64,000 nucleotides of DNA from Arthrobacter sp. H35-D1 (GCF_030063185.1 NZ_JASISP010000023.1:1-64000), one strand, 5' to 3'; shown: positions 1 through 9,873, counted from the stretch's first letter. A program made the numbers and translations. The notes: generated by a model from the sequence alone, not told the origin.

Positions 1-2
1 TC

Positions 3-107
3 ACGATTCTGCGTCTGGAAGGCGAAACGAACCTTGCCAAAGCCACCCGCGGAGCCCGCAACTACCCACACCGCGCCCTCAAACTCGCCGGCCTAAATAT
101 CAGCTAA
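3..107 (+). mobile_element. 3' end of an ISAs1-like transposase gene (partial)
   Basis: An open frame enters from the left edge and stops at TAA 105-107, giving 34 residues. The pattern R-L-x-G-x-T-N-x-A-K-A-T-R followed by a short basic stretch and ALKLAG resembles, from memory, the extreme C-terminus of ISAs1-family DDE transposases. Only the tail is visible, so the family call is tentative. The next gene begins about 20 bp downstream, so the element would end between them. Confidence 0.4.
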
Positions 108-128
108 ACGACTTTGCAGAGGCCCTGG
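105..128. repeat. Possible terminal inverted repeat of the IS element
   Basis: The bases right after the transposase stop (ACGACTTTGCAGAGGCCCTG) have the look of an IS end when read inwards from the right (starts CAGGGCC). The partner repeat lies outside the window, so this cannot be confirmed. If correct, the GAGG at 119-122 that could serve the next gene as ribosome binding site is supplied by the IS. Confidence 0.25.
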
Positions 129-2708
129 ATGGGCGGAGCCTTCAAATACTCCGCTTTAGACACAGGGGGACCTTTGAGCTTCAGCGCATCTCGACTAACC
201 TGTTACGCACTGCTTTCCGCATTGGAGGAGGACACACGTGGCGTAATAGAAATAGTCTTCGGCAGTTCTGCCCTCGAGGATGTTATTCCCGAGTTTGAAC
301 TCGCCCAAGCTCAAAGACGTCGGCAATCAGATCGGCTGAGTGCAGCGGACTCTGTATCAGGAATCTTGCCTTACTTGGACTTCGCAGACGGGTACAAGAT
401 TTTGATGGCCAACAAAGAGTGCCTTTCAGAAGATGTTGTTGATGCGTTACAACGGGTCTCGCCCTCGTTTGAGCGGCTAATTGCGATTCGTAATCGCGTT
501 GCTCATACCCGTCCCATGGAAATCGATGACACAGTATTCGTGACAGACGCTGCTGGCAAACTGATTTCAGGTTCCAACCTGGGCTGGGATGCACTCCGAC
601 AATGCTTGGACCATCTTCACCGCAATCCGTCTTATGTCCTAGGGCTGACAGTGGACTTCAAAGCCGATCCCACAGATGGACCGACACACAACCTTCCGAT
701 CCCAGACTTTGACGAGACAGGCTTCTTTGGACGACGTGAACAAGTCCGTCGGCTTAAGAAAGCAATTAAGGGAGCGTATCCAGTAGTCTCCATATTGGGT
801 GACGGAGGAATCGGTAAGACATCCATCGCACTCAAAGTTGCATATGAGCTCCTTGAGGAGGCCGACCAACCCTTCGAAGCTTTCGTATGGGTTACGGCGA
901 AGGCGACCATTCTCTCAACTAACGAGATCAAGAGGATCAGCGGTGCTATCGAGTCGTCTCTCGGTTTGTTCGCTGAGGCTGCCCGTCAACTTGGAGGCGA
1001 TCCCAACGACCCGGTCGAAGAACTCTTGGACTATCTCAGCAATTTCCGTATCCTGTTAATACTTGACAACCTCGAGACCGTTTTGGATCAAACCCTCCGT
1101 AACTTTCTGCTTGATCTTCCCATGGGGAGTAAAGTTCTCGTCACGAGCAGAATCGGGCTTGGTATCGAGAATCCTGTTCAATTAGAGCCGCTTACGATCG
1201 ATGACTCGGCAAAGCTGCTTCGGGCCCTTGCCAGAATTCGAAGCGTCGCTCACCTCTCCTCACTTTCACAACCCGAAATCGAACGGCTGGCACGTGACAT
1301 GGGCGGCCATCCGGCATACATTCGCTGGTTCGTATCTGGGGTACAAGCTGGCAAAAGACCGGAAGAACTGATCGGAAATAATGCTCTTCTACTCGATTTT
1401 TGCATGTCTAATGTATACGAGTACCTAGGGGAAGATGCGAAAGCAGTCCTAAGGTCCATGCAGATCCTATCAGGGGCTCGAAACCAAGCTGCACTCGCCT
1501 TTCTAAACGACTTTCCTGCTGTCCAGATCCAAGCAGCGCTCCTTGAGTTGTTAACCACAAACTTCATTCACATGTCTAACAGTTCGTCATCGGCAATTTT
1601 TGACACGGTCTATGAATTGTCAGACTTTGGAAAGAAGTACCTTGACAAGCATCATCGTGTTGACGATGAAGAACGCACTTGGTTGCTGAATCGAGGCAAA
1701 GAACTAACAGACCTTGGAGCTAGCCTTGCTGCAGCTAGCAGTACTACACCCTACGATGCGGCAACTATCAATATTCGAAGCGCCGGCGATATTCATGTCG
1801 GCAAGCTGCTTCGTGACGCGATGCTGAGCATAAACAACCCCGAGGTATCGCTTTCCCTTTGCCGTGAAGCACAGGAACTCGCGCCCCAATACTACGAAGC
1901 TTGGCGCGTAGAAGGACACGTTCGTGCCAGTAGCCAAGACCTAAACGCACTCATAGCATTCGAACGTGCCCTCGACCTAGCCCCGGACTCACCTGTTCTT
2001 CATTACCACTTCGGCGCATACCTTTTGGCTGCTGGAGGAGACCCGACGAGAGCCCTGCAGGTGCTCCAGCAGGCTGCCAGACTCGATCCAGGCAGCCCTG
2101 AGATCGCAGCTCAAATCGCATGGGCCCATCACTCTCTGAACGACCCGCTATCTACTATCGGCGCTTGCCGACACATAGTGGCCTTGCCAAAAGCAACCAA
2201 ACACGACGTGGAAGCCGCAACGCTTATTGCGCTGCGGAGCGCCTGCCAGGCATTGCTGAACCGGATGGACATCGAAGACTACGATGCTGCCGTCGAACTT
2301 CTTGAAACCGCGACAGAAATTGTGGTCACATCGGCTCCAGGGACCGTGTCACCAGAGTCACGGGATGTGGTGATCTTACTAGTACACCGTGGGCTGATGC
2401 TCGCCGAGCATGCCGATGAATACCCTGCACAGATGGCTAAGGTGTACCGCTCACGCTTGTCTGATGCACTCGCCTCGACTAGTTCGGGTCTTGACGCGCG
2501 GCAAGTAGGAAAGCTCAAGCATCTCAAATCGGAGCAAGGATTCGGATTTGTCTCGAGCGGTCCTCACGAGGACTACTTTGTCCACGCCCGAGACCTCATC
2601 GATATGCGAGACTGGGAGAGTCTACAAGAAGGTGCCATTTGCATTTTCCAACCGTCAGCGACCGTCAAAGGACCACGCGCAACAAAAGTTAGGATTTTCG
2701 ATCAGTAA
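129..2708 (+). CDS. HEPN-STAND NTPase-TPR protein with C-terminal cold-shock domain (candidate defence protein)
   Basis: A protein of 859 residues. Residues about 15-150 resemble a HEPN domain and carry the R-x4-H motif RNRVAH (121-126), the active-site signature of HEPN RNases. A P-loop GDGGIGKTS (224-232), a Walker B-like ILLILDNLE (308-316) and GSKVLVTSR (333-341) mark a STAND/NB-ARC-type ATPase. TPR-like helical repeats follow at about 565-690. The last 65 residues form a cold-shock fold with RNP1-like GFGFV (804-808) and RNP2-like YFVHA (816-820). ATG129 is chosen because GAGG lies 6 nt upstream; the frame is open to TTG114, which falls in the putative IS end, and TTG174 is another option. 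The gene is clearly more A/T-rich than the chromosome to its right, suggesting transfer. STAND proteins with HEPN effectors are known from phage defence; the role here is inferred. Confidence 0.8.
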   Translation: MGGAFKYSALDTGGPLSFSASRLTCYALLSALEEDTRGVIEIVFGSSALEDVIPEFELAQAQRRRQSDRLSAADSVSGILPYLDFADGYKILMANKECLSEDVVDALQRVSPSFERLIAIRNRVAHTRPMEIDDTVFVTDAAGKLISGSNLGWDALRQCLDHLHRNPSYVLGLTVDFKADPTDGPTHNLPIPDFDETGFFGRREQVRRLKKAIKGAYPVVSILGDGGIGKTSIALKVAYELLEEADQPFEAFVWVTAKATILSTNEIKRISGAIESSLGLFAEAARQLGGDPNDPVEELLDYLSNFRILLILDNLETVLDQTLRNFLLDLPMGSKVLVTSRIGLGIENPVQLEPLTIDDSAKLLRALARIRSVAHLSSLSQPEIERLARDMGGHPAYIRWFVSGVQAGKRPEELIGNNALLLDFCMSNVYEYLGEDAKAVLRSMQILSGARNQAALAFLNDFPAVQIQAALLELLTTNFIHMSNSSSSAIFDTVYELSDFGKKYLDKHHRVDDEERTWLLNRGKELTDLGASLAAASSTTPYDAATINIRSAGDIHVGKLLRDAMLSINNPEVSLSLCREAQELAPQYYEAWRVEGHVRASSQDLNALIAFERALDLAPDSPVLHYHFGAYLLAAGGDPTRALQVLQQAARLDPGSPEIAAQIAWAHHSLNDPLSTIGACRHIVALPKATKHDVEAATLIALRSACQALLNRMDIEDYDAAVELLETATEIVVTSAPGTVSPESRDVVILLVHRGLMLAEHADEYPAQMAKVYRSRLSDALASTSSGLDARQVGKLKHLKSEQGFGFVSSGPHEDYFVHARDLIDMRDWESLQEGAICIFQPSATVKGPRATKVRIFDQ

Positions 2709-2960
2709 CTATTCAATATATAGAGAGTTGGATTCAGAGGATGTGAAATTAGGACTTAATGAGTCGGTGCGAAACATTCAAGATAACCTACCGCGTAGTG
2801 AACTAAACTATCAATTCTTTGGTTAGTGGTCATTCAATTTTTCATATGCGAAGGTGGATTTAACGACTTATCCTGCTAGGAAATGCCGCCCGGACAACGG
2901 CATGAATTCATCTCAGCGGGCTGGTATTCACCACGAAACGCGAAGAGCCCCTAAAAATCC

Positions 2961-5900
2961 TCAACCCCAAATAGCATCGTATATACGTGCCGAAGCCATT
3001 CCGTCATCGCGTGGCGCAAACCGATGACGAAATTCTTCATACAAATCAACATAATTCCCAGTAATCGATTCGTTCAATATCACATCAATCAATTCGGCAG
3101 TACTAGCGACGATAGGCCCCGGTGCTACAGACTCAAAATCAAAATAGAACCCACGTACACTGTCACGGTATTGGTCCAGGTCCGGCGCAAGAAAATACAT
3201 GGGTTTTCCGGAACCAACGAAATCAAACATAACAGATGAATAGTCAGTAACTAGCAAATCGGAAGCTAACATCAAATCATTGATATTAGGATAAGCTGTA
3301 ACGTCTATAACGTTGAGCTCAGACTTGAGAAACCTTTGGCCCGCGACATTGTGATGTCCACGAATTAGCAAAGTATATTCAGGCCCTAGCTTTCGCGTAG
3401 CCTCTTTTACATCAAGGAAACTTACGAAGGCATAGCTATTATTGTCGTTGCGTTGATTGTCACGCCAAGTCGGAGCATACAAAATGATCTTCTGGGATTC
3501 GGGTATTCCAAGACCCTCCCTGATATCGACCCGTCTCAGGGAAGCGTCTTCACCCAATAAGGAATCGTTGCGCGGATAACCAAGATTAAGCGTCTTGCCT
3601 TCATATCCGAAGGCCTTAGGAAGCACTTCTTCCGCAAAGTCATTCTGAGCGATCAAAATATCCCAATAGCTTGCTTCTCTCTTCATCAGCTCTACATAGG
3701 GAAGTGACAAAGTTGGGTTTTCTATATCATTCCCGATCTTCTTGAGCGGAGTACCATGCCAAGTTTGAATATACACTTGACCAGGATTCTTCCTAAAGAA
3801 GAACGGAAAGTTATTGTTATTCACAAGATACTTCGCTGTATGAAGTACACTAAACCATGCATCCGAAAACATGACTAGCGGCTCCACACCTGGCGGTACA
3901 GCAATCGACCGATCGGCAACTGTCCAGTACTTTGGTCTAGAATCACCCCGACGAATCATCTCGTTTAGGATTCCTAAGCCACTGTCACCGACGGTTTTCC
4001 CACCGAAGGATTCGAAAAGAACTGCGTCTCTCAACTCAGAGTGATCGGTCAGTTCAGATAGACTTCTATGAATGCGAGATTGCATCAATTTGCCGCGCTC
4101 ACTCATAGCAAGGGGGGGACCAAATTGAAGGGTCAAGGCTGCGCCCACGGATGATCGTGCCACCCTGACGTTGAAGTTCCTTGAACTTTCATCATGAGGT
4201 AGGCGAGTCTGCAGTAACGGGCTCACTGGCGTCAAGTAGACTTTTCGTTCCCCCAATGCTGAATCATAGGCAAGGCGGAGAGTGTACATACCAGATTCTG
4301 GTGCTTCAGCTACAGTATTCCATCGCTTGTTCTCTAGTGGAAACGTGTATTCCGCTAAACTCCCAAGGGATATCCATTTACTAATGGACGGAGCGATTTC
4401 ACTACGGCCATTTGAGAATACAATTCGAGGGACGTTTTCGGGAATCGTTTCTTCGTCATCCCAAGCAAAACGTAATAGAACAACGAACGTATTCGAAGCT
4501 TCGTTCATGGTCCAAGATTCCGCAATGCATCTCCGGCGAGCATCACTCAATTGTGCGTACCCCAGTCCGCTCGAGCGGACTGTCAAAGCCTCAATGGATT
4601 CACGCAACGTATATTGCCGCATAAGAGAATCATCGAGGGCCAAATCATGTGACTTACCCTTTCCATTGATCAAATAGATGCGCCAGACGAATTCATCAAA
4701 TTCCTGCATATTCTTTGGAATTCGAGGCAATATAGCCTCATATATGGGTTGTAAGCCATTATCTGCAAAGACTTTGGCAGAAGTCGATAATTTTAATTTG
4801 TGGCACTCTAACCAGAATGTCGCATCCAGTTCACTATAGGGCACATTGACCGTAAATCTCACTACTCGTCCATCGATACCAAGTGAATTAAGCGTTCTCT
4901 TATATGTTTCGCGTACAAAAGACAGCCCGTCCTTCGAGTGCCGAATAATCCAACGCCCTCTCAGCTCGTCCATCGGTAAAAGTGGAAGCGACGCCGCAGC
5001 CCCTGTTAGCGGCCTATTCAAAAGCCTACCAGCGACTTCTCTACCCAGTATGGAAAACACGACTTCAAGCCGCCATTCCATCCCCTTCTCAGCATCGCTT
5101 TGATTTTGGATAAGATCCGCTAGATCAATCTGTGTAGTAAATGACGAAGCTGAATAATCAGTCCACGCATCATTTGCGCTTATGTTCAACGTTGGATCTA
5201 CTCTAGATTCATGCTTAAGTAGTATCCTACGTCCATCTTCTGTTTTTGTTAGAAACACATTCATTTGGCGAGTATTAGGGTCGGGCATTATGCCTGCGAT
5301 ATAGGCACTTCCAGTCACGCTAACTTTACCGTCGTCAGTACAATTGATGCCTGTTAGTGAACCAGTAATAGCCAATGACTCGACGGCTATTTCCAAGAGT
5401 TCGGATGGAATATCAATACTGAGTAGGCCCAGATAGGACGGCCGACCGTAGAGTCTGCCGTCGTCTTCAACTATAGGAAATGATCGCCCCATCTCGTCAT
5501 TAGTAATGACGACCGCTTCAAAGTCCTTTCGGCTATCCGCCACTAGACATCGCAACAGGACGCGCTCGTGGATCCCGATTCCCTGATATGTGGCTGCTGA
5601 TAGATGGTCGGCAACGATGGACAGTGAAGATTGAAGGAGAGACCAATATTTGGATTCAACTCGAGGTACTTGTACAAAGTAGAGTGGTAGATCCGACCCC
5701 AAGACCTTCGCAACCCACGAATCGTAGATCTGGCTTTCAACGGCGCCACTGAGGTAGTCATCTATTCGGCCTATGACTTTGAGCCGATCAGCCAAGTCCC
5801 TAATATTGTGCTTCTGCTGAGTGATTGAAGTTCGGTCTTGCCGGATACGCCAATCATAGACGACAGCGTGAAGTACATCAAAAGATCTTGATCGAACGTA

Positions 5901-6638
5901 CGCCCGCGTCGTTATTTCTTGGTCTTCGTAAAGGATCCCCTCAGGGAAGCTTATGAGTTCGCTGTCCCAGAAATCTTTTACAAATACCTTATTCCACGCG
6001 AAGACGTCTTGAAGTATTTCGGGAAATTCAGATAACGTTATTTTCAGCCGGTCTTGAGAATGTACGACTTTCGCCCATTTGGGTACAGACCTCTTCTTCC
6101 CTTGGAGTCTGTTAAGAGATCCTACGACGAAATCTGACCCAGTGTTGTCTAAGGTGGCGAGCATGGTCGCATATGCTTTTTCTGGAATAATATCGTCAGA
6201 GTCAGCAAAGGCAATGTATTTTCCCTTAGCAACCGAAATGCCCGTATTCCTTGCAGCTCCGAGTCCTGCATTATGCTTGGTTATTATTCGTACACGACGA
6301 TCCATACGTGAATATTTTTTTGCAATTTTCAGAGATCCGTCGAGAGATCCATCGTTGACAATAATGACTTCAATTCGTCGGTACGTCTGTTTCAAAATAC
6401 TCGACAAACATTCGTCCAGATAGGTTTCAACATTGAATACGGGAACGACCACGGAGAGTAAGCCGTAGTTGGCGATGCGATTTTTTCCCGATACGCCAGC
6501 CCGAAGACGTTGCACCAACACACCCGTAGGTCCAGTTCGGAGCAAAGTGCGTACGTTCGCCGGTAGCATCCTCCAACACTTCTTCGCCATTCTTGCGCTA
6601 ATTTTTTGCAAGTTATCCAAGTCTATTTCCCTAATCAA
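2961..6638 (-). CDS. Bifunctional GT2 glycosyltransferase / CDP-glycerol-type polyol-phosphate transferase
   Basis: A protein of 1225 residues. The N-terminus (about 55-170) is a GT2 fold with VVVPVFNVETYLDECLSS, a VNDGS motif and the metal-binding ADSDD. The C-terminal third matches CDP-glycerol:polyglycerophosphate glycerophosphotransferases (TagF/TarF type): QTWHGTPLKKIG, LIRGHHN and VTDYSSVMFDF are the hallmark blocks. The middle 600 residues are not recognised and may include beta-rich domains. It probably adds a sugar and a polyol-phosphate unit to a teichoic-acid-like surface polymer at the inner face of the membrane. The start is TTG6638; an in-frame ATG 15 codons later (6593) is possible and neither has a strong ribosome binding site. 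Its A/T-rich composition differs sharply from the adjacent wecC, suggesting separate acquisition. Confidence 0.85.
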   Translation of the reverse strand: MIREIDLDNLQKISARMAKKCWRMLPANVRTLLRTGPTGVLVQRLRAGVSGKNRIANYGLLSVVVPVFNVETYLDECLSSILKQTYRRIEVIIVNDGSLDGSLKIAKKYSRMDRRVRIITKHNAGLGAARNTGISVAKGKYIAFADSDDIIPEKAYATMLATLDNTGSDFVVGSLNRLQGKKRSVPKWAKVVHSQDRLKITLSEFPEILQDVFAWNKVFVKDFWDSELISFPEGILYEDQEITTRAYVRSRSFDVLHAVVYDWRIRQDRTSITQQKHNIRDLADRLKVIGRIDDYLSGAVESQIYDSWVAKVLGSDLPLYFVQVPRVESKYWSLLQSSLSIVADHLSAATYQGIGIHERVLLRCLVADSRKDFEAVVITNDEMGRSFPIVEDDGRLYGRPSYLGLLSIDIPSELLEIAVESLAITGSLTGINCTDDGKVSVTGSAYIAGIMPDPNTRQMNVFLTKTEDGRRILLKHESRVDPTLNISANDAWTDYSASSFTTQIDLADLIQNQSDAEKGMEWRLEVVFSILGREVAGRLLNRPLTGAAASLPLLPMDELRGRWIIRHSKDGLSFVRETYKRTLNSLGIDGRVVRFTVNVPYSELDATFWLECHKLKLSTSAKVFADNGLQPIYEAILPRIPKNMQEFDEFVWRIYLINGKGKSHDLALDDSLMRQYTLRESIEALTVRSSGLGYAQLSDARRRCIAESWTMNEASNTFVVLLRFAWDDEETIPENVPRIVFSNGRSEIAPSISKWISLGSLAEYTFPLENKRWNTVAEAPESGMYTLRLAYDSALGERKVYLTPVSPLLQTRLPHDESSRNFNVRVARSSVGAALTLQFGPPLAMSERGKLMQSRIHRSLSELTDHSELRDAVLFESFGGKTVGDSGLGILNEMIRRGDSRPKYWTVADRSIAVPPGVEPLVMFSDAWFSVLHTAKYLVNNNNFPFFFRKNPGQVYIQTWHGTPLKKIGNDIENPTLSLPYVELMKREASYWDILIAQNDFAEEVLPKAFGYEGKTLNLGYPRNDSLLGEDASLRRVDIREGLGIPESQKIILYAPTWRDNQRNDNNSYAFVSFLDVKEATRKLGPEYTLLIRGHHNVAGQRFLKSELNVIDVTAYPNINDLMLASDLLVTDYSSVMFDFVGSGKPMYFLAPDLDQYRDSVRGFYFDFESVAPGPIVASTAELIDVILNESITGNYVDLYEEFRHRFAPRDDGMASARIYDAIWG

Positions 6639-6698
6639 TGAACTTATACCGTGAGCGTCAAGTGGTGTTCGAATTCTGCCTGGTTAAGATGAAGTGCT

Positions 6699-7991
6699 TT
6701 ATCCGAGTGCGTCCGCGCGCCAGAAGCCGCGGGTATCCACCACGTGCTTGCCGGCCAAGGTGGCCATATCGATCTCACGGAACTTGTCGTGGTCCACCAG
6801 GAGTGCCACCACCTCAGCAGCGGCTATGGCCTCGGTGGCCGGGACCTGCTTGATGTTGCTGAATCCTTCAAGCATTCTGGGCAGCACGGAGGAATGCGGG
6901 GTAACCACCAGAATCGTGGCGTCGGGGCGCTGCGTGGCTAGCTTGTGGACAATATCCACGGCCGGCGACTCGCGCATGTCATCAATATTGGGCTTGAATG
7001 CCAGGCCCAAGGTGGCGATTGTTGGAGACGCTACTTCCTTGACGGGTTCCAGAATCTGGGCGACCACGTGCTGTGGCTTGGAATCGTTGACCTCGCGGGC
7101 CGTGCGGATGAGGCGCGCATTTTCGGGATCGGCAGCGACAATGAACCACGGGTCCACGGCGATGCAGTGCCCGCCCACGCCCGGTCCGGGCTGAAGAATG
7201 TTGACGCGCGGGTGGTGGTTGGCCAGTTTAATCAGTTCCCAGACGTCCACGCCCAAGTTCTTGCTGACCACTGAAAGCTCGTTGGCGAAGGCAATGTTGA
7301 CATCGCGGTACGAATTTTCCACGAGTTTGGAAAGCTCGGCCGTGGTGGCGTCAGTCTCAAGGATCTCGCCTTGGCAAAAGACCCGGTAGAGGGCGGTGGC
7401 TGCTGCGGCGGCACCGGCGTTGAGTCCGCCCACAATGCGATCATTCGTGACCAGCTCGATCATGACCCTGCCCGGCAGCACCCGCTCGGGGCAGTGGGCG
7501 AAGAGCACAGCGGGGCGGCCGTCTGAACCGTCAAGGCTCAAGTCCGGGCGGGCTTCCAGGATGACCCGTGCCATGTGGGCCGTGGTCTGCGGCGGTGAGG
7601 TGGATTCCAGGATGACAAGCTCGCCACCGAGCAGCTGGGGGGCGATGGCTCGGGCGGAGTCCTCGATGTAGCTCAGGTCCGCGGACTTATCGGCAAGAAA
7701 CGGCGTTGGTACGGCCACAATGAAGGCGTCTGCCCTCGGTGTTTCCTTCTGCGCGGTCAGGAATCCTTGCGCCACGGCGCCGGAGACGTGGATGCCCAGG
7801 TCGGGCTCAACAAAGGGAACCTCGCCGCGGTTGACGGCGTCCACCGTGGCCGGAGAAACATCCACACCGATCACCTTCATGCCGTTGCCAGCCAGGATCG
7901 CTGCGGTGGGCAGGCCAATGTACCCCAGGCCGATGACGGCCACAGTTTCAATGCCTGCGGCGATTGCGAGTTCAGATGTCGGTGTGTTCAT
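6699..7991 (-). CDS. wecC: UDP-N-acetyl-D-mannosamine dehydrogenase (UDP-Glc/GDP-Man dehydrogenase family)
   Basis: A 430-residue NAD-dependent sugar-nucleotide dehydrogenase. The Rossmann motif VIGLGYIGLP starts about residue 19, and the catalytic Cys lies in GVGGHCIAVDPW. The SPPQTT and CPERVLPG blocks are typical of the WecC/MnaB branch, which oxidises UDP-ManNAc to UDP-ManNAcA; other UDP-HexNAc substrates cannot be excluded. It would supply an acidic sugar for the surface polymer. ATG7991 overlaps the end of the upstream glycosyltransferase gene by 20 nt, so the two are probably translationally coupled. No epimerase (WecB) gene is in the window. Confidence 0.85.
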   Translation of the reverse strand: MNTPTSELAIAAGIETVAVIGLGYIGLPTAAILAGNGMKVIGVDVSPATVDAVNRGEVPFVEPDLGIHVSGAVAQGFLTAQKETPRADAFIVAVPTPFLADKSADLSYIEDSARAIAPQLLGGELVILESTSPPQTTAHMARVILEARPDLSLDGSDGRPAVLFAHCPERVLPGRVMIELVTNDRIVGGLNAGAAAAATALYRVFCQGEILETDATTAELSKLVENSYRDVNIAFANELSVVSKNLGVDVWELIKLANHHPRVNILQPGPGVGGHCIAVDPWFIVAADPENARLIRTAREVNDSKPQHVVAQILEPVKEVASPTIATLGLAFKPNIDDMRESPAVDIVHKLATQRPDATILVVTPHSSVLPRMLEGFSNIKQVPATEAIAAAEVVALLVDHDKFREIDMATLAGKHVVDTRGFWRADALG

Positions 7992-9873
7992 TGGGATCCC
8001 CGTAGAATTTCAGGTCGCCGGAGGCGAGTAGTTCAGCGTCTTCCACTTGCCAGGTGTGTCCGTCGCCGGCACGCACCTGATAAAAATTGAATCGGTCCGC
8101 AGAGTAAACCTGCATCCCGGAATTTCCTGCATTGCGCAAGAATCCCGTGTCTTCCCCGAGCCCGAGGGCCGGGAACGGGTTGGCAACGAAAGTTTCTTTG
8201 CGGGCCACGATGGTGGGGCCCATGACAAAGTCCGTGTAGCGGTGCTCCTTGTGGCCAAAACGCAGAATGGTGGCCTTGGACGCCTGCAGGTGCATGTAGT
8301 GCGCCTGTTTGCCCACAATCTCCGCCCGCGAGTAGTCCAGGGCAAAGAGTTGGTCCGAGAGGTACGACTTTCCGTAGTGGTCGTCGTCGTCCATCTTGGC
8401 CAACACCTCGCCGTCAGCTGCGGACACGCACCGGTTCAGGCACTCCCCCAGTGAGACGTCCCGTCCGGCCGTCAGCAGTGCGACGTTGGACAAGCCGTAG
8501 CGTTCCTGCAGACTCTGGAGCTGGCCTGGTTCAAGTTCAAACCCGTGGGTCAGCAGCACCAGCTGAGTCGAGATGCCTTGCTGGGCGGCAATTGTGCGGA
8601 ACACGTTTTCCACCTGCTGCGGGCGGATGGTGGGAACCAACGCCGATGCCGTGGGCCGCTCCATTCCCGAGATCCGGCCGGGCAGCGCCTTGGACAGCAC
8701 GGTTTCCACCCGGTGGGCGTAGCTGTGCTCCGACCAGATCCGCCGCTGGGCCAAGTGGGCTGTGCGGTCGTTGAGTTCCGCATTCTTCACCAGCGCCCGG
8801 CTGAGGTGTGCAGCTGCTTCACGCGATTCCGCCACGGGCACTTCCTCCTCGGCGAAGAAGTTCCTGATGGCAGCACTGGGGGTGCTGATGACGGGGGTGC
8901 CAGCAGCGGAGATCTCGAAGATGCGCCGTGCACACATGCTGGCGGAATCCACCACGGAATTGACGTTCAAAAAGACCTTGTAGGCCTTGTACGCGGAGAG
9001 CATCTGCGGATAGGTCAGTGATCCGACCACGCTCGAATCCAGCGGGGCCGGGAACTGGTACTCCGGATTGCCGCCGAGCTGGCGGGAGAAAATCTCCAAC
9101 CCGGTCTCCATCTTGGAGGAGGCATCCATGGCACCGTTGAGCAAAAGGTCCATCTGCTCGCGGCGTTCGGGGTACTTGTGGGCAAAGTACATGCCGCCGA
9201 AGGCCACGTCGCGCCGGTGCCAGCCCTTGGCCGGGCGCACGGGGTTGTGGACGGCAGGCTGAGCGGCGAAGGGCAGCACATCGATGCGGTCGTGGCCCAG
9301 GTCCTCGCGGTAGCTTTCAATGCGGCCCGCATCAGAGGTGAAGACCACGTCAAAAAGCTTCGCCGCAGGCAGGAAGTCGTCGTAGTGGGGCGGGTCTTCC
9401 TTGTTCCAAAAGACGGTGGGAATGCCGTGGGCCTTGCAAGCGGCCAGCATCGCAATGAACTGTTGCGAAGGGCCGTTCTCGCCGGCTATCTTGCCACGCC
9501 AAAGCCTCTCGTTGCCAGCCCAGGCGGATTCAATAAAGACCAGGTCAAGGCCGTCCAGCTGTTGGGCCCAGGACGCCGGGTCCAGGGCAACTGCGTTCCA
9601 TTCGAAACGGAACGCCATGGCGGAAAAGTCGTCAAGGATGACGCCGACGGTGAGGTCGTGGCGCCGGGGTTCCCCGCCTGGCAACTGAGCGGCCGTGAAG
9701 GAGAGGTGACGCTTTTTGCCCCTGCCGACCCAGCCGCCTTCCACACCCTGCACACTCGTGGGGGCGGCGAAACCCAGGTCCACGCGGCGGCGATTCCGCC
9801 ATTCCTTCAGCTGGTCCGGGCCACCGGAACGCAAATGCCACAGCGCCGTCTTGGCCTCTTCGACGGTGTACAT
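7972..9873 (-). CDS. Two-domain glycosyltransferase (GT4/CgeB-like plus GT2-like)
   Basis: A 633-residue protein starting at ATG9873, which overlaps the stop of the ABC ATPase gene as ATGA. The open frame runs about 258 nt further upstream, but that stretch lies inside the ATPase gene and reads as low-complexity shadow sequence, so it is excluded. The N-terminal half looks like a GT-B fold of the CgeB/spore-coat type (VVFTSDAGRIESYREDLG, then a C-terminal helix region with SYAHRVETVL). The C-terminal third is GT-A-like with VPTIRPQQVENVFRTI and an acidic KMDDDDHYG metal-binding motif. It probably acts on the growing glycopolymer in the cytoplasm. Donor and acceptor cannot be read from the sequence. 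Confidence 0.8.
   Translation of the reverse strand: MYTVEEAKTALWHLRSGGPDQLKEWRNRRRVDLGFAAPTSVQGVEGGWVGRGKKRHLSFTAAQLPGGEPRRHDLTVGVILDDFSAMAFRFEWNAVALDPASWAQQLDGLDLVFIESAWAGNERLWRGKIAGENGPSQQFIAMLAACKAHGIPTVFWNKEDPPHYDDFLPAAKLFDVVFTSDAGRIESYREDLGHDRIDVLPFAAQPAVHNPVRPAKGWHRRDVAFGGMYFAHKYPERREQMDLLLNGAMDASSKMETGLEIFSRQLGGNPEYQFPAPLDSSVVGSLTYPQMLSAYKAYKVFLNVNSVVDSASMCARRIFEISAAGTPVISTPSAAIRNFFAEEEVPVAESREAAAHLSRALVKNAELNDRTAHLAQRRIWSEHSYAHRVETVLSKALPGRISGMERPTASALVPTIRPQQVENVFRTIAAQQGISTQLVLLTHGFELEPGQLQSLQERYGLSNVALLTAGRDVSLGECLNRCVSAADGEVLAKMDDDDHYGKSYLSDQLFALDYSRAEIVGKQAHYMHLQASKATILRFGHKEHRYTDFVMGPTIVARKETFVANPFPALGLGEDTGFLRNAGNSGMQVYSADRFNFYQVRAGDGHTWQVEDAELLASGDLKFYGDPNEHTDI

Noticed and set aside
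2883-2903. ATGCCG...CGGCAT inverted repeat between the defence-type gene and the GT2 fusion
   Set aside because: Only 6-bp arms and no T-run; too weak to call a terminator.
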